DNA of 36,615 nucleotides. It comes from Nitrospirales bacterium. Lineage in GTDB: Bacteria > Nitrospirota > Nitrospiria > Nitrospirales > UBA8639. Below the pieces are notes generated by a model, which was given only the letters and a program-made list of their open reading frames with translations, did no database searches and was not told the origin of the DNA. Each line of letters opens with the position of its first letter. Position 1 is the first letter of the stretch. The position numbers and the translations under genes were made by a program. The stretch spans positions 1 through 36,615 of the forward strand of contig BQIZ01000017.1 in NCBI GenBank assembly GCA_021604365.1, written 5' to 3'. Below, piece by piece: positions 7,209 to 16,442 of this stretch.

Positions 7209-9666
7209 ACCTAAACCCGCCAAAAGGAAAAAGGGACTAACCAAAAAACTGGTTCTGTCCATGTTGTTGGTCGGCGCACTTCCCTTGATCATTGGACTCG
7301 TGCTGGCTTTCTATCAGGGCACCCAGGAAATTCGCGAGGTTAATGGATCCAGCTTTGAAGCTCTCGCAACCGAAACAGCCAGAAAGCTTGATCTGGTCAT
7401 GGCTGATGAACTCGCCCGCACCGCCCTACTGACAACCGATGTCAAAATCATTGAACGTCTGGAACACACCCGCGATGCTCTCAGTGAGTTGAATCCCCAA
7501 GAGCTGATTCACACCCTCAACCAAGAACAAGAAGCCTGGACCGCCAAGGATGCCGACCTGCTTCAACGAATTCTGAAAGGACCATTTGCCGAGATCCTGC
7601 AACAACATGTGGGAGGAACCTTTATGGACCCGGGCCATCCCATTCCGTTGGTTACCCGGTCTGCCACACGTGGCTTATTTATCACCGATCGTGCAGGACG
7701 GGTGGTTGCGAGCCTGGATTCCGATATTCCCTATCTTCATCAGGAAGAAGCATGGTGGAAAGGCGCATTTCACAATGGAGTGGGGCAACCGTATATCGGC
7801 CAGGTAGCGTTTGATTCACTTCGGGGGGTATATACCTTTACCCTTGCGCTCCCAATTATGGATAGCTTGCGGTATGAAGCCATCGGCGTCCTGCACCGGA
7901 TTTATGACGCCAAGGAGTTCTTTGCTCCTTCCATCGACATTATTCGATTTGGCAAAACCGGTCATGTCATGCTCATTGACAGCCGTGGCGTCGTCCTGAG
8001 CTGCCCGATCCTTCCCACCGGTACCTCAATTACTGACACCCGCCTTATTCCCCTCGTCACACCCCTTAAGGCGGGATGGACTCCTGCCCCAAGCGATGGG
8101 CATGGGGGCACTGCAGCCTCCATCATCGGATTCGCCCCCCTGAGTAATACCAATCAGGTTACCAAATTATCCACCGGCCAAACCTGGCATATGTTTGTCT
8201 GGCAGTCATCCGGGGAGGTTTTTGCCCCCATAGAGCATTTTTTTAAATGGACCGCAGCTTTTGGGTTACTGGGAGTCGGGTTGCTCGTCACATTGGGATA
8301 TATAGCGGCCAATCGAATTACCGCACCCATTCGTCGCCTTCAGGAAGCCGCCCAACAAATCGGCAGGGGGGAATATCGTGAGCCCATAACATTATCCACG
8401 GGCGATGAAATTGAGGAATTGGCCGATGAAGTCAATCGCATGAACCAACAACTGGCTTCACAGTTCGCCGGATTGGAAAGCCAGGTTGAGATGAAAACCC
8501 AAGAAGTAAAATACCTTGAGGAGTCGACCATTAAAATTCTGGACAATGTGCCTGACCCGGTCCTTATGGTCGGCCCGGACGAACAAATCGAATATGTGAA
8601 TAAGGCCTCGAAAGAAGCCTTCGCCGTCACTAACGGCGAGATCATCGGCATCCCATTGTTTCAAATTTTCTCATTGGATCCCGCAACACGAGACCGGCTT
8701 AAACAGGAAATGCACGCTGTCCAAATAACGGAACCTCCATCTTCAGACAAGACAAAGACGGATCCGTCCAACGCCTCGTTGCAAGATCCCCTGGTTCCCA
8801 CCAATTGGACCCAAACAGGGACCTATCGCCAGGAAATTCGAATCAATCAGCGAACGTTCCGGTACCGGTGGTTTGGTGTCCAGGCCCGCCCGGGAAGGGG
8901 GCCGAGTGTCGGATTGGTATTACGAGATACGACGGAGGAAAGTATTCTTCAGGACAGGGTCATCCAAGGGGAAAAATTGGCAAGTTTGGGAGTTCTAAGC
9001 GCAGGGATTGGACATGAGCTCAATAATCCGTTAGTCGGAGTCATTGGATTAGGCGAAGCGATACAAGAGGAGACTAATCCCGAACAAATCAAAGAATATG
9101 CCAGGGGCATCGTTCAACATGGAAAACGTATGGCTTCCATCATTCGGGATTTTACCGGTCAATCCGGGAAAAAATTGACTGAAGGGCAATCGCTCATTAA
9201 CCTCAATGAACTGTTGGAACAATCTCTGACTACGGTCAAGGATCTCTTCCCATCAATCCCGGTTGATATTCAGACTCACCTGCGGCCCATCCCATCCATT
9301 CAAGGAAAAGCCTTGGAACTCGGACAAGCCTTTACCAACATTATCACCAATGCTTTTCAATCGATGAAACAAGGTGGGAAGCTTGATATTTCAACGGAAA
9401 CGTCAGGGCACGAACTGGAAATCCGGATTCAAGACACGGGCGCCGGTATCCCTTCAACTCATCTACCAAGAGTCTTTGATCCTTTTTTTACCACGAAAGG
9501 CCAGGGAGAAGGATCGGGCCTTGGACTCACCGTTGCCTATCGGATTATCAATAAATTAGGCGGACACATTCGAATGGAAAGTGAAGAGAGCCGAGGTACG
9601 ATTTGCTTAATTACCTTACCCGTCTCGAATGCCCATCTGGCAAAGGAAAGGAATTCGACGTCATGA
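7195..9666 (+). CDS. Membrane histidine kinase (periplasmic sensor-HAMP-PAS-HisKA-HATPase)
   Basis: An 823-residue sensor kinase starting at a GTG inside the end of the preceding kinase gene, with AAGGTAAGG upstream. A first membrane helix at about residues 20-40 and a second at about 352-372 enclose a roughly 310-residue periplasmic region of the double-CACHE type (GLFITDRAGRVVASLD, then GHVMLIDSRGVVLSCP). A HAMP linker (NRITAPIRRLQEAA), a PAS domain from about 448 (ILDNVPDPVLMVGP), HisKA (SAGIGHELNNPL, His607) and HATPase (QDTGAGIP, then GEGSGLGLTV) follow. The periplasmic part has no CxxCH, but the next gene encodes an exported CxxCH protein with an ATGA overlap, so the two may sense together. 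The response regulator at 5508 is the nearest likely partner. Confidence 0.93.
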   Translation: MDNPEPKPAKRKKGLTKKLVLSMLLVGALPLIIGLVLAFYQGTQEIREVNGSSFEALATETARKLDLVMADELARTALLTTDVKIIERLEHTRDALSELNPQELIHTLNQEQEAWTAKDADLLQRILKGPFAEILQQHVGGTFMDPGHPIPLVTRSATRGLFITDRAGRVVASLDSDIPYLHQEEAWWKGAFHNGVGQPYIGQVAFDSLRGVYTFTLALPIMDSLRYEAIGVLHRIYDAKEFFAPSIDIIRFGKTGHVMLIDSRGVVLSCPILPTGTSITDTRLIPLVTPLKAGWTPAPSDGHGGTAASIIGFAPLSNTNQVTKLSTGQTWHMFVWQSSGEVFAPIEHFFKWTAAFGLLGVGLLVTLGYIAANRITAPIRRLQEAAQQIGRGEYREPITLSTGDEIEELADEVNRMNQQLASQFAGLESQVEMKTQEVKYLEESTIKILDNVPDPVLMVGPDEQIEYVNKASKEAFAVTNGEIIGIPLFQIFSLDPATRDRLKQEMHAVQITEPPSSDKTKTDPSNASLQDPLVPTNWTQTGTYRQEIRINQRTFRYRWFGVQARPGRGPSVGLVLRDTTEESILQDRVIQGEKLASLGVLSAGIGHELNNPLVGVIGLGEAIQEETNPEQIKEYARGIVQHGKRMASIIRDFTGQSGKKLTEGQSLINLNELLEQSLTTVKDLFPSIPVDIQTHLRPIPSIQGKALELGQAFTNIITNAFQSMKQGGKLDISTETSGHELEIRIQDTGAGIPSTHLPRVFDPFFTTKGQGEGSGLGLTVAYRIINKLGGHIRMESEESRGTICLITLPVSNAHLAKERNSTS

Positions 9667-10265
9667 CAAGCGTACGAAGTAGCAGGACCGGTTTATCGAT
9701 GTTTTTTCTTTCGACCCTCCTCATTGGAATAATCCCTTCATCATTTTTGCATGCAGGTGAATCTAATGCCATGAAAAATCTGTCCCCAGAGAAAGTCGCA
9801 GACTTTATCCATGCCATCGTGGAGGCGGACCGCCATGTCTACACTTCACATATCGTGAAGAGAATGCAGGAGCAAGGGGTCGTGGTGGCGCGGGAAGATT
9901 GGGAAAACAAAAATGCCATTCCCCTTCCTGCACAGTTCCTCCATATTTCCAGTAAATTAGTCGCAGAATCAGGTCACGGCATTCGGTTTCGTTTAATTAG
10001 TCTGTGGCCAATATATCGAAGGAATGGCCCTGCAACGGACTTCGAACGTAAGGCCTTGGAACAACTTTCCCTAAATTCCGATGCACCTCAACGTGGAATC
10101 GTTTCCACCGGGAAAAAGCGCTTATTTCAGGCAATTTATGCCGACAAAGCGATTAATGATACCTGCACGACGTGCCATAATGCTCACCCCTTAAGTCCTA
10201 AGCGTGACTTCAGCAAGGGCGACGTTATGGGGGCAATTGTCATTACCATTCCTTTAGAAGATTAA
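9663..10265 (+). CDS. Exported haem-binding DUF3365 (Tll0287-like) protein
   Basis: The ATG at 9663 overlaps the stop of the kinase gene (ATGA), giving 200 residues; the frame extends upstream but that part overlaps the kinase. Residues 1 to about 31 form a signal peptide (hydrophobic core FFLSTLLIGIIPSSFLHA). The mature protein has the layout of the DUF3365/Tll0287-like domain (ALEQLSLNSD, QAIYADKAINDTCTTCHNAHP) with one c-type haem motif CTTCH (Cys168, Cys171, His172). In known relatives this domain is a PAS-like haem sensor, often fused to the N-terminus of kinases or chemoreceptors. Here it stands alone next to a kinase, so a split sensor for redox or gas signals is a reasonable inference. 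Confidence 0.85.
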   Translation: MTSVRSSRTGLSMFFLSTLLIGIIPSSFLHAGESNAMKNLSPEKVADFIHAIVEADRHVYTSHIVKRMQEQGVVVAREDWENKNAIPLPAQFLHISSKLVAESGHGIRFRLISLWPIYRRNGPATDFERKALEQLSLNSDAPQRGIVSTGKKRLFQAIYADKAINDTCTTCHNAHPLSPKRDFSKGDVMGAIVITIPLED

Positions 10266-10309
10266 AGTCTGGCACACGTGCTGCAGCCGAGTTTATTTCA
10301 CACATCCAT

Positions 10310-11866
10310 TTGTACGGAACCTCTTTACACACTTTGTTTCGTCTCCCGTTCTTTCCGGGGATAGGTAGAAATTTGTTACGATTTCTCATTGTCCAAATTT
10401 TAATTGGACTAACCCATATGGCTCCGGCTTCTGGCTTTGACAATCAATCCTCCTCTTCTCCATCCATTCCTCTGGATATTGGGAATATCATCCAGGACAT
10501 TCGCGAACTAAGTCATCCATCCTATCAGGGTCGGCAGGCCGGCACGGCTGGTAGCTTACAGTCAGCCAATTATCTGGTCGATCGTTTCGAATCTCTCGGC
10601 TTACAACCGGGCAACCAATTCTCCGAACAAGAACAGTATTTTAGTTGGTTACAACAACGACCCCTAACAGCGATTCAAGTGCTTGAGCAGGCGACAATCA
10701 TCCTTTCTCCGGTTGACTCGGGAGATTCGTCAATGACGGTATCACTTGTCCCAGGTGATGAGTTTCTTCCTATTTTGGATTCCCCTTCCACCAGAACCAC
10801 AGCCGGAGTCGTCTTTGTAGGATATGGCATTGTCGACCCTGCTCGCGGAATAGATGAATACCAGGGTATGAATGTCGACAATCGCATCGTGCTATTTCTC
10901 CGGGGGAAACCCCCTTCCTACCCAGGGTGGGTCACCCATGAAGAAAAAGCGGCCATCGCCAAAGAAAGAGGAGCGGTGGGGTATTTAACGGCAACCGGCC
11001 CACTGCTTGGTCGTTATGAAGCCCGAAAAGGTCTGGGCCAAGGTCCTCTGGCCATCTATGGGGAAACATCCGATAACCGCCCCATCCCTGGGGCATGGAT
11101 ACATGGGAAAATTCTTGACCAGGCCTTGAACGCAGCAAATGCCTCCCTTGAAGCTCTGCAACAAGCCGCCAACGATATCGGGACATTTCATAGCAGTCCA
11201 CTTCCCCTTCTGGCGCAATTCAACTGGGAAACCCACAGTCTGCCCGGAACGCTAACTAATGTCATCGGGATATTACCGGGTCGGGACCAACAACTACGCA
11301 ACGAACTCATTCTCATCGGTGCCCATCGCGACCACTTTGGCCATCAAGCCGGCTTGCTATTTCCTGGAGCCGATGACAATGCATCCGGAACATCAATAAT
11401 GTTGGAATTGGCCAGAATACTCTCCCAAAGCGCCACCTCACTCAAACGGACCATTCTCTTCGTGTCTTTTGACGGAGAAGAACGAGGCCTATTGGGATCG
11501 ACTCTCTATGTCAGTCATCCCATCTTTCCCTTGGACCGAACTGTCGCCATGGTCAATCTTGATCATCTGGGAACGGGTGATGGCAAACTAACGGTTGGCA
11601 TTACTCGAATGGATAAGACGCTAGCTCAGCAAGCAGCCAACCAGGTGGGATTACACGACAAAATTCGGATGTATGGATATTTCCCCGGGGGAGATCATGT
11701 CCCATTTTATGAGGCGGGGGTGCCGACCGTCACAGTCGTCAGCAGCGGCAGACACCCCCAATTTCATCAACCCTCTGATACCCTAGAGTCCATTCAACCT
11801 GAAAACTTGACAATCGCTACCAAATTTCTCTACTCACTAATTGCCCTGTTAGCGGACCATCCTTAA
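10310..11866 (+). CDS. M28-family zinc metallopeptidase, exported
   Basis: An aminopeptidase-type M28 enzyme expected to cleave N-terminal residues in the periplasm. The catalytic region shows the zinc-binding pattern: GAHRDH (His339), GADDNASG (Asp355), the Glu-Glu pair in DGEERGLLG, the Asp in VNLDHLG, and the final His in PQFHQPSDT. An N-terminal part of about 330 residues contains a PA-like inserted domain. The start is uncertain: the longest frame begins at TTG 10310 without a ribosome site. TTG 10373, with GGATAGG upstream, gives a tidier signal peptide, and an ATG is at 10418. It lies 44 nt after the haem-protein gene and may be in the same transcript, but no functional link to signalling is evident. 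Confidence 0.88.
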   Translation: MYGTSLHTLFRLPFFPGIGRNLLRFLIVQILIGLTHMAPASGFDNQSSSSPSIPLDIGNIIQDIRELSHPSYQGRQAGTAGSLQSANYLVDRFESLGLQPGNQFSEQEQYFSWLQQRPLTAIQVLEQATIILSPVDSGDSSMTVSLVPGDEFLPILDSPSTRTTAGVVFVGYGIVDPARGIDEYQGMNVDNRIVLFLRGKPPSYPGWVTHEEKAAIAKERGAVGYLTATGPLLGRYEARKGLGQGPLAIYGETSDNRPIPGAWIHGKILDQALNAANASLEALQQAANDIGTFHSSPLPLLAQFNWETHSLPGTLTNVIGILPGRDQQLRNELILIGAHRDHFGHQAGLLFPGADDNASGTSIMLELARILSQSATSLKRTILFVSFDGEERGLLGSTLYVSHPIFPLDRTVAMVNLDHLGTGDGKLTVGITRMDKTLAQQAANQVGLHDKIRMYGYFPGGDHVPFYEAGVPTVTVVSSGRHPQFHQPSDTLESIQPENLTIATKFLYSLIALLADHP

Positions 11867-12081
11867 ATAGCCTGTCATCCTAGGCTTACCGGGAAGAACC
11901 TGTGTTAGGGTGAAGATATCTAGCCATTGCCAAATCCTTTGGGGAAAATGTTCTGAGGTTGCCGATTGGCTTACCATGAAGCCTCACCCAATCCTCCCTT
12001 CATTCTTTCACCACTCGGATTTCCTTAACTATACTGAAAGGGAAAATGCATATATTTACCACATAGTTCCTCCCTGCCCTT

Positions 12082-12723
12082 TTATTCTTTTTCTTGTTTC
12101 ACTTTTTCGACGGTCTTTTCTTTGATCACCTCAATTTCCAAAATGATTTTGACCTCATCACCCACAAGCATTCCTCCACTATCCAATAACTTGCTGAATT
12201 TCATACCGAAATCTTTTCGGTTTACCGTGCCGGCAGCGGTGAAACCAGCCCGTGTATTGCCCCAAGGATCCTGAGCGACCCCATTAAACGTTCCGACTAA
12301 CGTGATCTCTTTGGTGACTCCCAACAGAGTCAACTCTCCGATGGCGGTGTAGTCATCTCCGGTTTTTTTATAACTTTTCATGGCATAAGTCATGGTCGGA
12401 AACTTCTCGACATCAAAAAAGTCCGGGCTTCGTAAATGCTCATCCCGTTTTTGATGGTCAGTCGTGACTGAGGCGGTTTGGATGACCGCTTCAATGGTTT
12501 TAAATTCTTTGGCCTCCGGATCCATTACCACGACTCCCGAATATTCGGTAAACTTGCCATTGGTTTTGGATACCACCATATGGGCAACTTGAAATCCAAC
12601 TGTGGAATGGTCATGATCCAGTTTCCATTTACCCATTTCCGCAAACGAAGCAGAAACAAGCCCAAAACCAACGATCAGTACCACCCCAATCAAAGAAAAC
12701 ACTTTCGAAACCTTCCGCATCAT
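12082..12723 (-). CDS. YceI-family periplasmic protein
   Basis: A 213-residue exported protein with a signal peptide (hydrophobic core VFSLIGVVLIVGFGLVSA, ending in SFAE), followed by a YceI domain: WKLDHDHSTVGFQVAHMVV, VTTDHQKRDEHLRSPDFFDV, GELTLLGVTKEITL, and a closing FSKLLDSGGMLVGDEV. YceI proteins are lipocalin-like barrels that bind long isoprenoids or lipids, often induced by stress. The start is an ATG at 12723 behind AGGAGG; a second ATG at 12720 follows, and the frame extends upstream without support. It precedes no co-directional gene closely downstream. Family call is firm; ligand unknown. Confidence 0.93.
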   Translation of the reverse strand: MMRKVSKVFSLIGVVLIVGFGLVSASFAEMGKWKLDHDHSTVGFQVAHMVVSKTNGKFTEYSGVVVMDPEAKEFKTIEAVIQTASVTTDHQKRDEHLRSPDFFDVEKFPTMTYAMKSYKKTGDDYTAIGELTLLGVTKEITLVGTFNGVAQDPWGNTRAGFTAAGTVNRKDFGMKFSKLLDSGGMLVGDEVKIILEIEVIKEKTVEKVKQEKE

Positions 12724-12832
12724 GTAACCTCCTGTAAAAATTGAAGACATACCCGCTGTATAATCTTCGTGGATTGATAAACAAAAACCCATCATCTAAA
12801 AGTCATCCATCATTCCATTCTCATGCAATGAT

Positions 12833-13489
12833 CTAGACTTTCGATGAACGGGAGAAGCCAGAAGATGGCTCAGCCATCCATTCGTCAATGATAGGAACCA
12901 ACACCCCTGTGGGTTGATACCCATGCGAAAAACTGATGTGGTCAGTCCCATTTTGACCAAGCAACGCAGGAAAACCACTCACTCCCAATTGGCGAGCCCG
13001 ATCAAACTCCTGCCAGACCGATTGTTTAATCGCAGAATCATTGAACCCTTGCAGAAATCTGTCGCGGTTAATGCCTTGACTACAGGCAAGATCCGCCAAA
13101 ACTGCTTCATGCGTAGTATCCATGTGCTTCACGTAAAATGCTTCCTGCACAGAACCCAAAAACACAAACTCCCTATCCTGAGCCAATTGTCGAACCACTA
13201 TCATCGCTCGGGATGATGGTTCGGTGTCATAAATGAACGATGGTTCCGGATGAAAATTGAAGTTAAATGGCTGGCCGGTTCTTTCATGCACCGCACGCCA
13301 ATGGCTGAGAATGTAGGCACGCTTCCGCTCATCAAATCGTTCCGTGCTGCCGGGGCGCAAACCACCCAACAATACTTTGATCGGAACTTGTTCTCGATAG
13401 CGCCGAACGATCTCCTCAATAACCGGGAAAAATCCCCAGCACCACGAACACATGGGATCAACCACATAGATAAGCGATTTCGCCATCAT
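12833..13489 (-). CDS. DsbA/FrnE-like thioredoxin-fold oxidoreductase
   Basis: A cytoplasmic thioredoxin-fold protein of about 219 residues. The N-terminus reads IYVVDPMCSWCWGFFP, with a CxxC active site (CSWC) directly after the first beta strand. The conserved cis-Pro region lies near the end (LGVSGFPALLG), and a long helical insertion lies between (AYILSHWRAVHERTG). There is no signal peptide. This matches the DsbA-like FrnE/HCCA-isomerase group of disulfide oxidoreductases, linked to oxidative stress in relatives. Start chosen at 13489 (GGAG four nt upstream); an ATG at 13498, with GGGAG upstream, is equally possible. It is about 110 nt upstream of yceI on the same strand, so the two may be co-transcribed. 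Confidence 0.85.
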   Translation of the reverse strand: MMAKSLIYVVDPMCSWCWGFFPVIEEIVRRYREQVPIKVLLGGLRPGSTERFDERKRAYILSHWRAVHERTGQPFNFNFHPEPSFIYDTEPSSRAMIVVRQLAQDREFVFLGSVQEAFYVKHMDTTHEAVLADLACSQGINRDRFLQGFNDSAIKQSVWQEFDRARQLGVSGFPALLGQNGTDHISFSHGYQPTGVLVPIIDEWMAEPSSGFSRSSKV

Positions 13490-13784
13490 GTTCTCCATCT
13501 GACTCCCACAGGAACCTGCCAAGGAATACCCAACGAATCAGGAACCATATATAAAAAACAAAAATACCTTAAAACAAGCGGAGTAGGTATCTTATCAATT
13601 TCCTTTCAACGTTTCCTCTAAATCTCATAAAGATGTGCCCCTGAAACAACTGCTGTCCACTCCCTTCCCAACCTATTCAATTGCGCCGCCATTGGGTTCA
13701 GTTAAATTCCATGAGCACGTTGCGCAGTGAAATCCATACAGAAGAACGTATCCCACGGGATTAAGCCTGCACCACGGCAAAGGC

Positions 13785-14111
13785 TCAGTCCTTCCAATAC
13801 ACTGCGAGCCAGATCGTATTTTGTTTGGGATCGGTCCATTCCACACGATGCCTGGTATGCGCGGAAAGATAAAGCGTATCCCCAGGACCAAGCACCAGTT
13901 CAGGTTGTCCCTCAATTTTGAGTGTGGCTTTTCCTGCCAGTACCACAACACATTCATGCTCGTCCTGGTCATACCAAAAGTCTGGTGGAGACGCCTGACC
14001 CCGTGACACTATCCGTTCAATTCGTACAGAACGACTCCTTAATACCTCACTCGTCAATTCGTGGGCAAAGTGATCAGGAATATTGGCGAACAGATTTTGA
14101 CCTTGTTCCAT
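13785..14111 (-). CDS. Cupin-domain protein
   Basis: A 108-residue single cupin barrel. The two cupin motifs are visible: FWYDQDEHECVVVLAG (an acidic version of motif 1) and PGDTLYLSAHTRHRVEWT (motif 2, ending in His). It closely resembles a widespread small-cupin group in which the N-terminal part reads SVRIERIVSRGQASP. The metal ligands suggest a small-molecule or metal-binding role, but no enzymatic activity can be assigned. Start chosen at the ATG at 14111 (AAGGTG upstream) rather than the longer frame from 14132. The upstream 14112-14472 contains only the inverted repeat described separately. Confidence 0.83.
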   Translation of the reverse strand: MEQGQNLFANIPDHFAHELTSEVLRSRSVRIERIVSRGQASPPDFWYDQDEHECVVVLAGKATLKIEGQPELVLGPGDTLYLSAHTRHRVEWTDPKQNTIWLAVYWKD

Positions 14112-14332
14112 TCCCTGCACCTTTCTTGACAAATTGGTGATATAAAATGAAGCTCATAGAAAAGTCCCGGCTTTATGGCATCCTCTTTTTTAGGCCTGGC
14201 TGACTGCCATAAGTGCATTGAGGCGAGCTCTGATCGTGAGGGAATTATCAAGAATCAGCTATCGCTAATGAGGAAAAACCGAAGGATGGATCAGCGGCTG
14301 GATACGGAAGATGTAAGGGCTTAAGCAGAAGA

Positions 14333-14349
14333 ATCGGCAGACTGCCGAT
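14333..14349 (-). terminator. Inverted repeat, possible terminator of the Pal-like gene
   Basis: ATCGGCAG-A-CTGCCGAT is a perfect inverted repeat about 120 nt beyond the stop of the minus-strand Pal-like gene. On the minus strand it is followed by TTCTTCTGC, only a weak T-rich run. It may be a terminator or a protein-binding site. Confidence 0.4.
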
Positions 14350-14472
14350 AATTTAAAATGGGGGAATATAAGCAACGAACCAGACCAGACTCCTTAGGAA
14401 GAATTGACTCCTCTGTTCTCCCTTCCAGACGCTCCCCCAAGACTCGTCTCTAGCCAAATTGACTTAGAACCC

Positions 14473-15417
14473 TTACTGTACGACAAAATGACCACGCCGA
14501 TTTTCTTGCCAGCACGCTTCATTCTGATCGGTGCAAAACGGCTTTTCTTTTCCATAACTCACAACCTGAAGATTCTCACTAGGAACGCCCAAATCAACTA
14601 AATATTCTCTCACTGCATTTGCTCTTCGCTCACCAAGCACCATATTGTAACTTTCCGTGCCACGCTGATCACAATGCCCTTCGATCACAATCTTGTTATT
14701 CGACAAACCCGAAGCCAGTGTTTGGGCATTTTCTAACAGAACTGAAATGGCATCCTTCCGAATAGAAAATCGGTCATAATCGAAATAAATATCTCCCAGA
14801 GACTTGAGAAGATCTTCAGCCTTCTCCTCAATAATTTCTGGCAGTTCCGCAACCTGCTGCACCGGTTTGTCCCCCTGGGGTTCCACCCGAGCAATCAATT
14901 GTTCCGGAGGTACCGCATCTCCACGAATTGTCGGGCGTGCCGGTGGTTCCGGTTCGAACAAAATCGGCGGGACTCCACCCTCTTGTGATGATTCTTGAGG
15001 AGAAATTTGGTTTGGGGTGGTAGCTATAGGAGACGGAGGAATGACAGATTCAGCCACCAGGGGAGCTTCAAGAGCTGCAGGAACAGCCGGTTCGACGACT
15101 GTCGTTCGAGGAGTGGCAAAAATATCAGGAGGAGCCGAAGGACGAATAACCGGACGAGCAGGCTCTTCAACGGGAATATCCATAGCCGGAATCCCAATGA
15201 TTGTTTCAGCCGGCTCGGGTGGCTGAACAACCGCCTCAGCTTGCGACGTCACAGGATCAAGTTTTACTACTTGAGACTTGGCCGAAGGTTCAGTCACACT
15301 TATAACCGTCGTTTGCAATTTGGAGCTACACCCCACCATTATCGCAACCAGGCATCCGCCCAGTAGGCCAAATTTCCAGACTCTCCTTACATTAGAAAAA
15401 GACAGTACTTCGGTCAT
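14473..15417 (-). CDS. Pal/OmpA-family peptidoglycan-associated lipoprotein
   Basis: A 314-residue lipoprotein. Residues 1-30 form a signal peptide with lipobox VGC (Cys30). Residues about 31-200 are a Pro/Ala/Glu-rich linker, unusually long for Pal and rich in PPSPIATTP and PARPVIRPSAPP type segments. The C-terminal OmpA-like domain has IYFDYDRFSIRKDA, then IVIEGHCDQRGTESYN and GERRANAVREYL, and closes with WQENRRGHFVV. This domain binds peptidoglycan; Pal anchors the outer membrane to the wall with TolB. A GGAGG site precedes the ATG. No tol genes are next to it, so an orphan Pal-like protein is possible. Confidence 0.92.
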   Translation of the reverse strand: MTEVLSFSNVRRVWKFGLLGGCLVAIMVGCSSKLQTTVISVTEPSAKSQVVKLDPVTSQAEAVVQPPEPAETIIGIPAMDIPVEEPARPVIRPSAPPDIFATPRTTVVEPAVPAALEAPLVAESVIPPSPIATTPNQISPQESSQEGGVPPILFEPEPPARPTIRGDAVPPEQLIARVEPQGDKPVQQVAELPEIIEEKAEDLLKSLGDIYFDYDRFSIRKDAISVLLENAQTLASGLSNNKIVIEGHCDQRGTESYNMVLGERRANAVREYLVDLGVPSENLQVVSYGKEKPFCTDQNEACWQENRRGHFVVQ

Positions 15418-15511
15418 GTTTTACCTCCACCATTTCTTTTCTTAACTGACGAACGCATCCGCATAGTTCCCATCTTTTTTTTATTTTCCACCCTATGAAA
15501 ATTTCTTTAGC

Positions 15512-15526
15512 AATGACAAGGTCATT
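15512..15526. promoter_or_regulatory. Operator-like inverted repeat upstream of the Pal-like gene
   Basis: AATGAC-AAG-GTCATT, a perfect 6-bp inverted repeat with a 3-nt spacer, lies about 95 nt upstream of the Pal-like gene start. It could be a repressor or activator site; no promoter element could be assigned with confidence. Confidence 0.25.
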
Positions 15527-16442
15527 TCAATTGCAAGGTTATCTCAAAACTGTATGCAGTCGCTTCGAATGATGTCAAGAACTCTAATGTAGGATCTTGA
15601 ACTCTCCTCCTGATTTATCCCTTAAGAATGCCTTTTGGTAGGATCCAGGTCAAGGGTCAAATGGACGAAACTTCATGAAATCCCTGAATGAAACAACCGC
15701 TATTCCTGGTCCTTGCACTTCCCAATGCGGCAAGCCTGCCCTCTGGAACATCCATATTTGTGACCTCACGATAGCCTGATGGCTCCCCTAACATGGATTT
15801 TCATTTCCAACTAGCATCAGATACCCATCGTGGGCCCAAGTCGCTTCCGTCTGGATTTTTTCAGATAAGAGCATTCACCTACCATTTGGCAACACGGACT
15901 GGCACCAGCAGGAGCACAGACCCGGGAGTTCCATTTGTTCTCCAAAGTTCCTCAAGACAGCCCCAATTGTGATTCCCTGATATTTCAGCCCAGACTTTCT
16001 CCTATGCAATGTCGAAACAATACCACCATCAATACGCACCGGTTACATGAAAGGTTTCTTACAGAGGTACGGCCCAATGTAGAATTATTTTGAGATCCAC
16101 CAACTCAATTAAGAAGACCGGCATTTGCCGTTTCCCGAATCATCTCTCGCCGTATTTCACCCATCCATTTCTCTATTTCTGGCATTCCTGGGTGAGACAT
16201 TCTTTAGCACAGGCAGCCCCGCCAAATGCTTTCCCAGGTTAATCGATGGACATGAATATCATTCATCGATGATTTAAACGACCCTAAATCCCTGGGCCTC
16301 GTCCTTTTCCGTCCGGCCATTCGCCTCATGAAGGAAGTCCGCTCAGTCCTGTAGGGTTTCACCTGCATAACTTTTAGCAAAACATTTGTCCACGCACCTC
16401 ATAACCATTTGAAATTTATAACTTTTCCTTAACAAAAAATCT
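15527..16442. other. Gene-free stretch, no coding sequence seen
   Basis: I see no convincing ORF on either strand across about 0.9 kb and no recognisable RNA gene. The only local structure noted is the inverted repeat at 16242-16270. The stretch could be a decayed gene beyond recognition, or a region of unannotated RNA. Confidence 0.5.
16242..16270. repeat. Nested inverted repeat in gene-free region
   Basis: ATCGATG and CATCGAT flank an inner pair ATGAAT-ATC-ATTCAT, so either of two overlapping hairpins could form. It lies about 170 nt upstream of the sigma-54-like promoter and could be an activator-binding site or simply a relic. Confidence 0.35.

Noticed and set aside
11910-12125. 71-codon plus-strand frame between the M28 peptidase and yceI
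   Set aside because: No ribosome site and no protein-like pattern; overlaps the end of yceI on the other strand.
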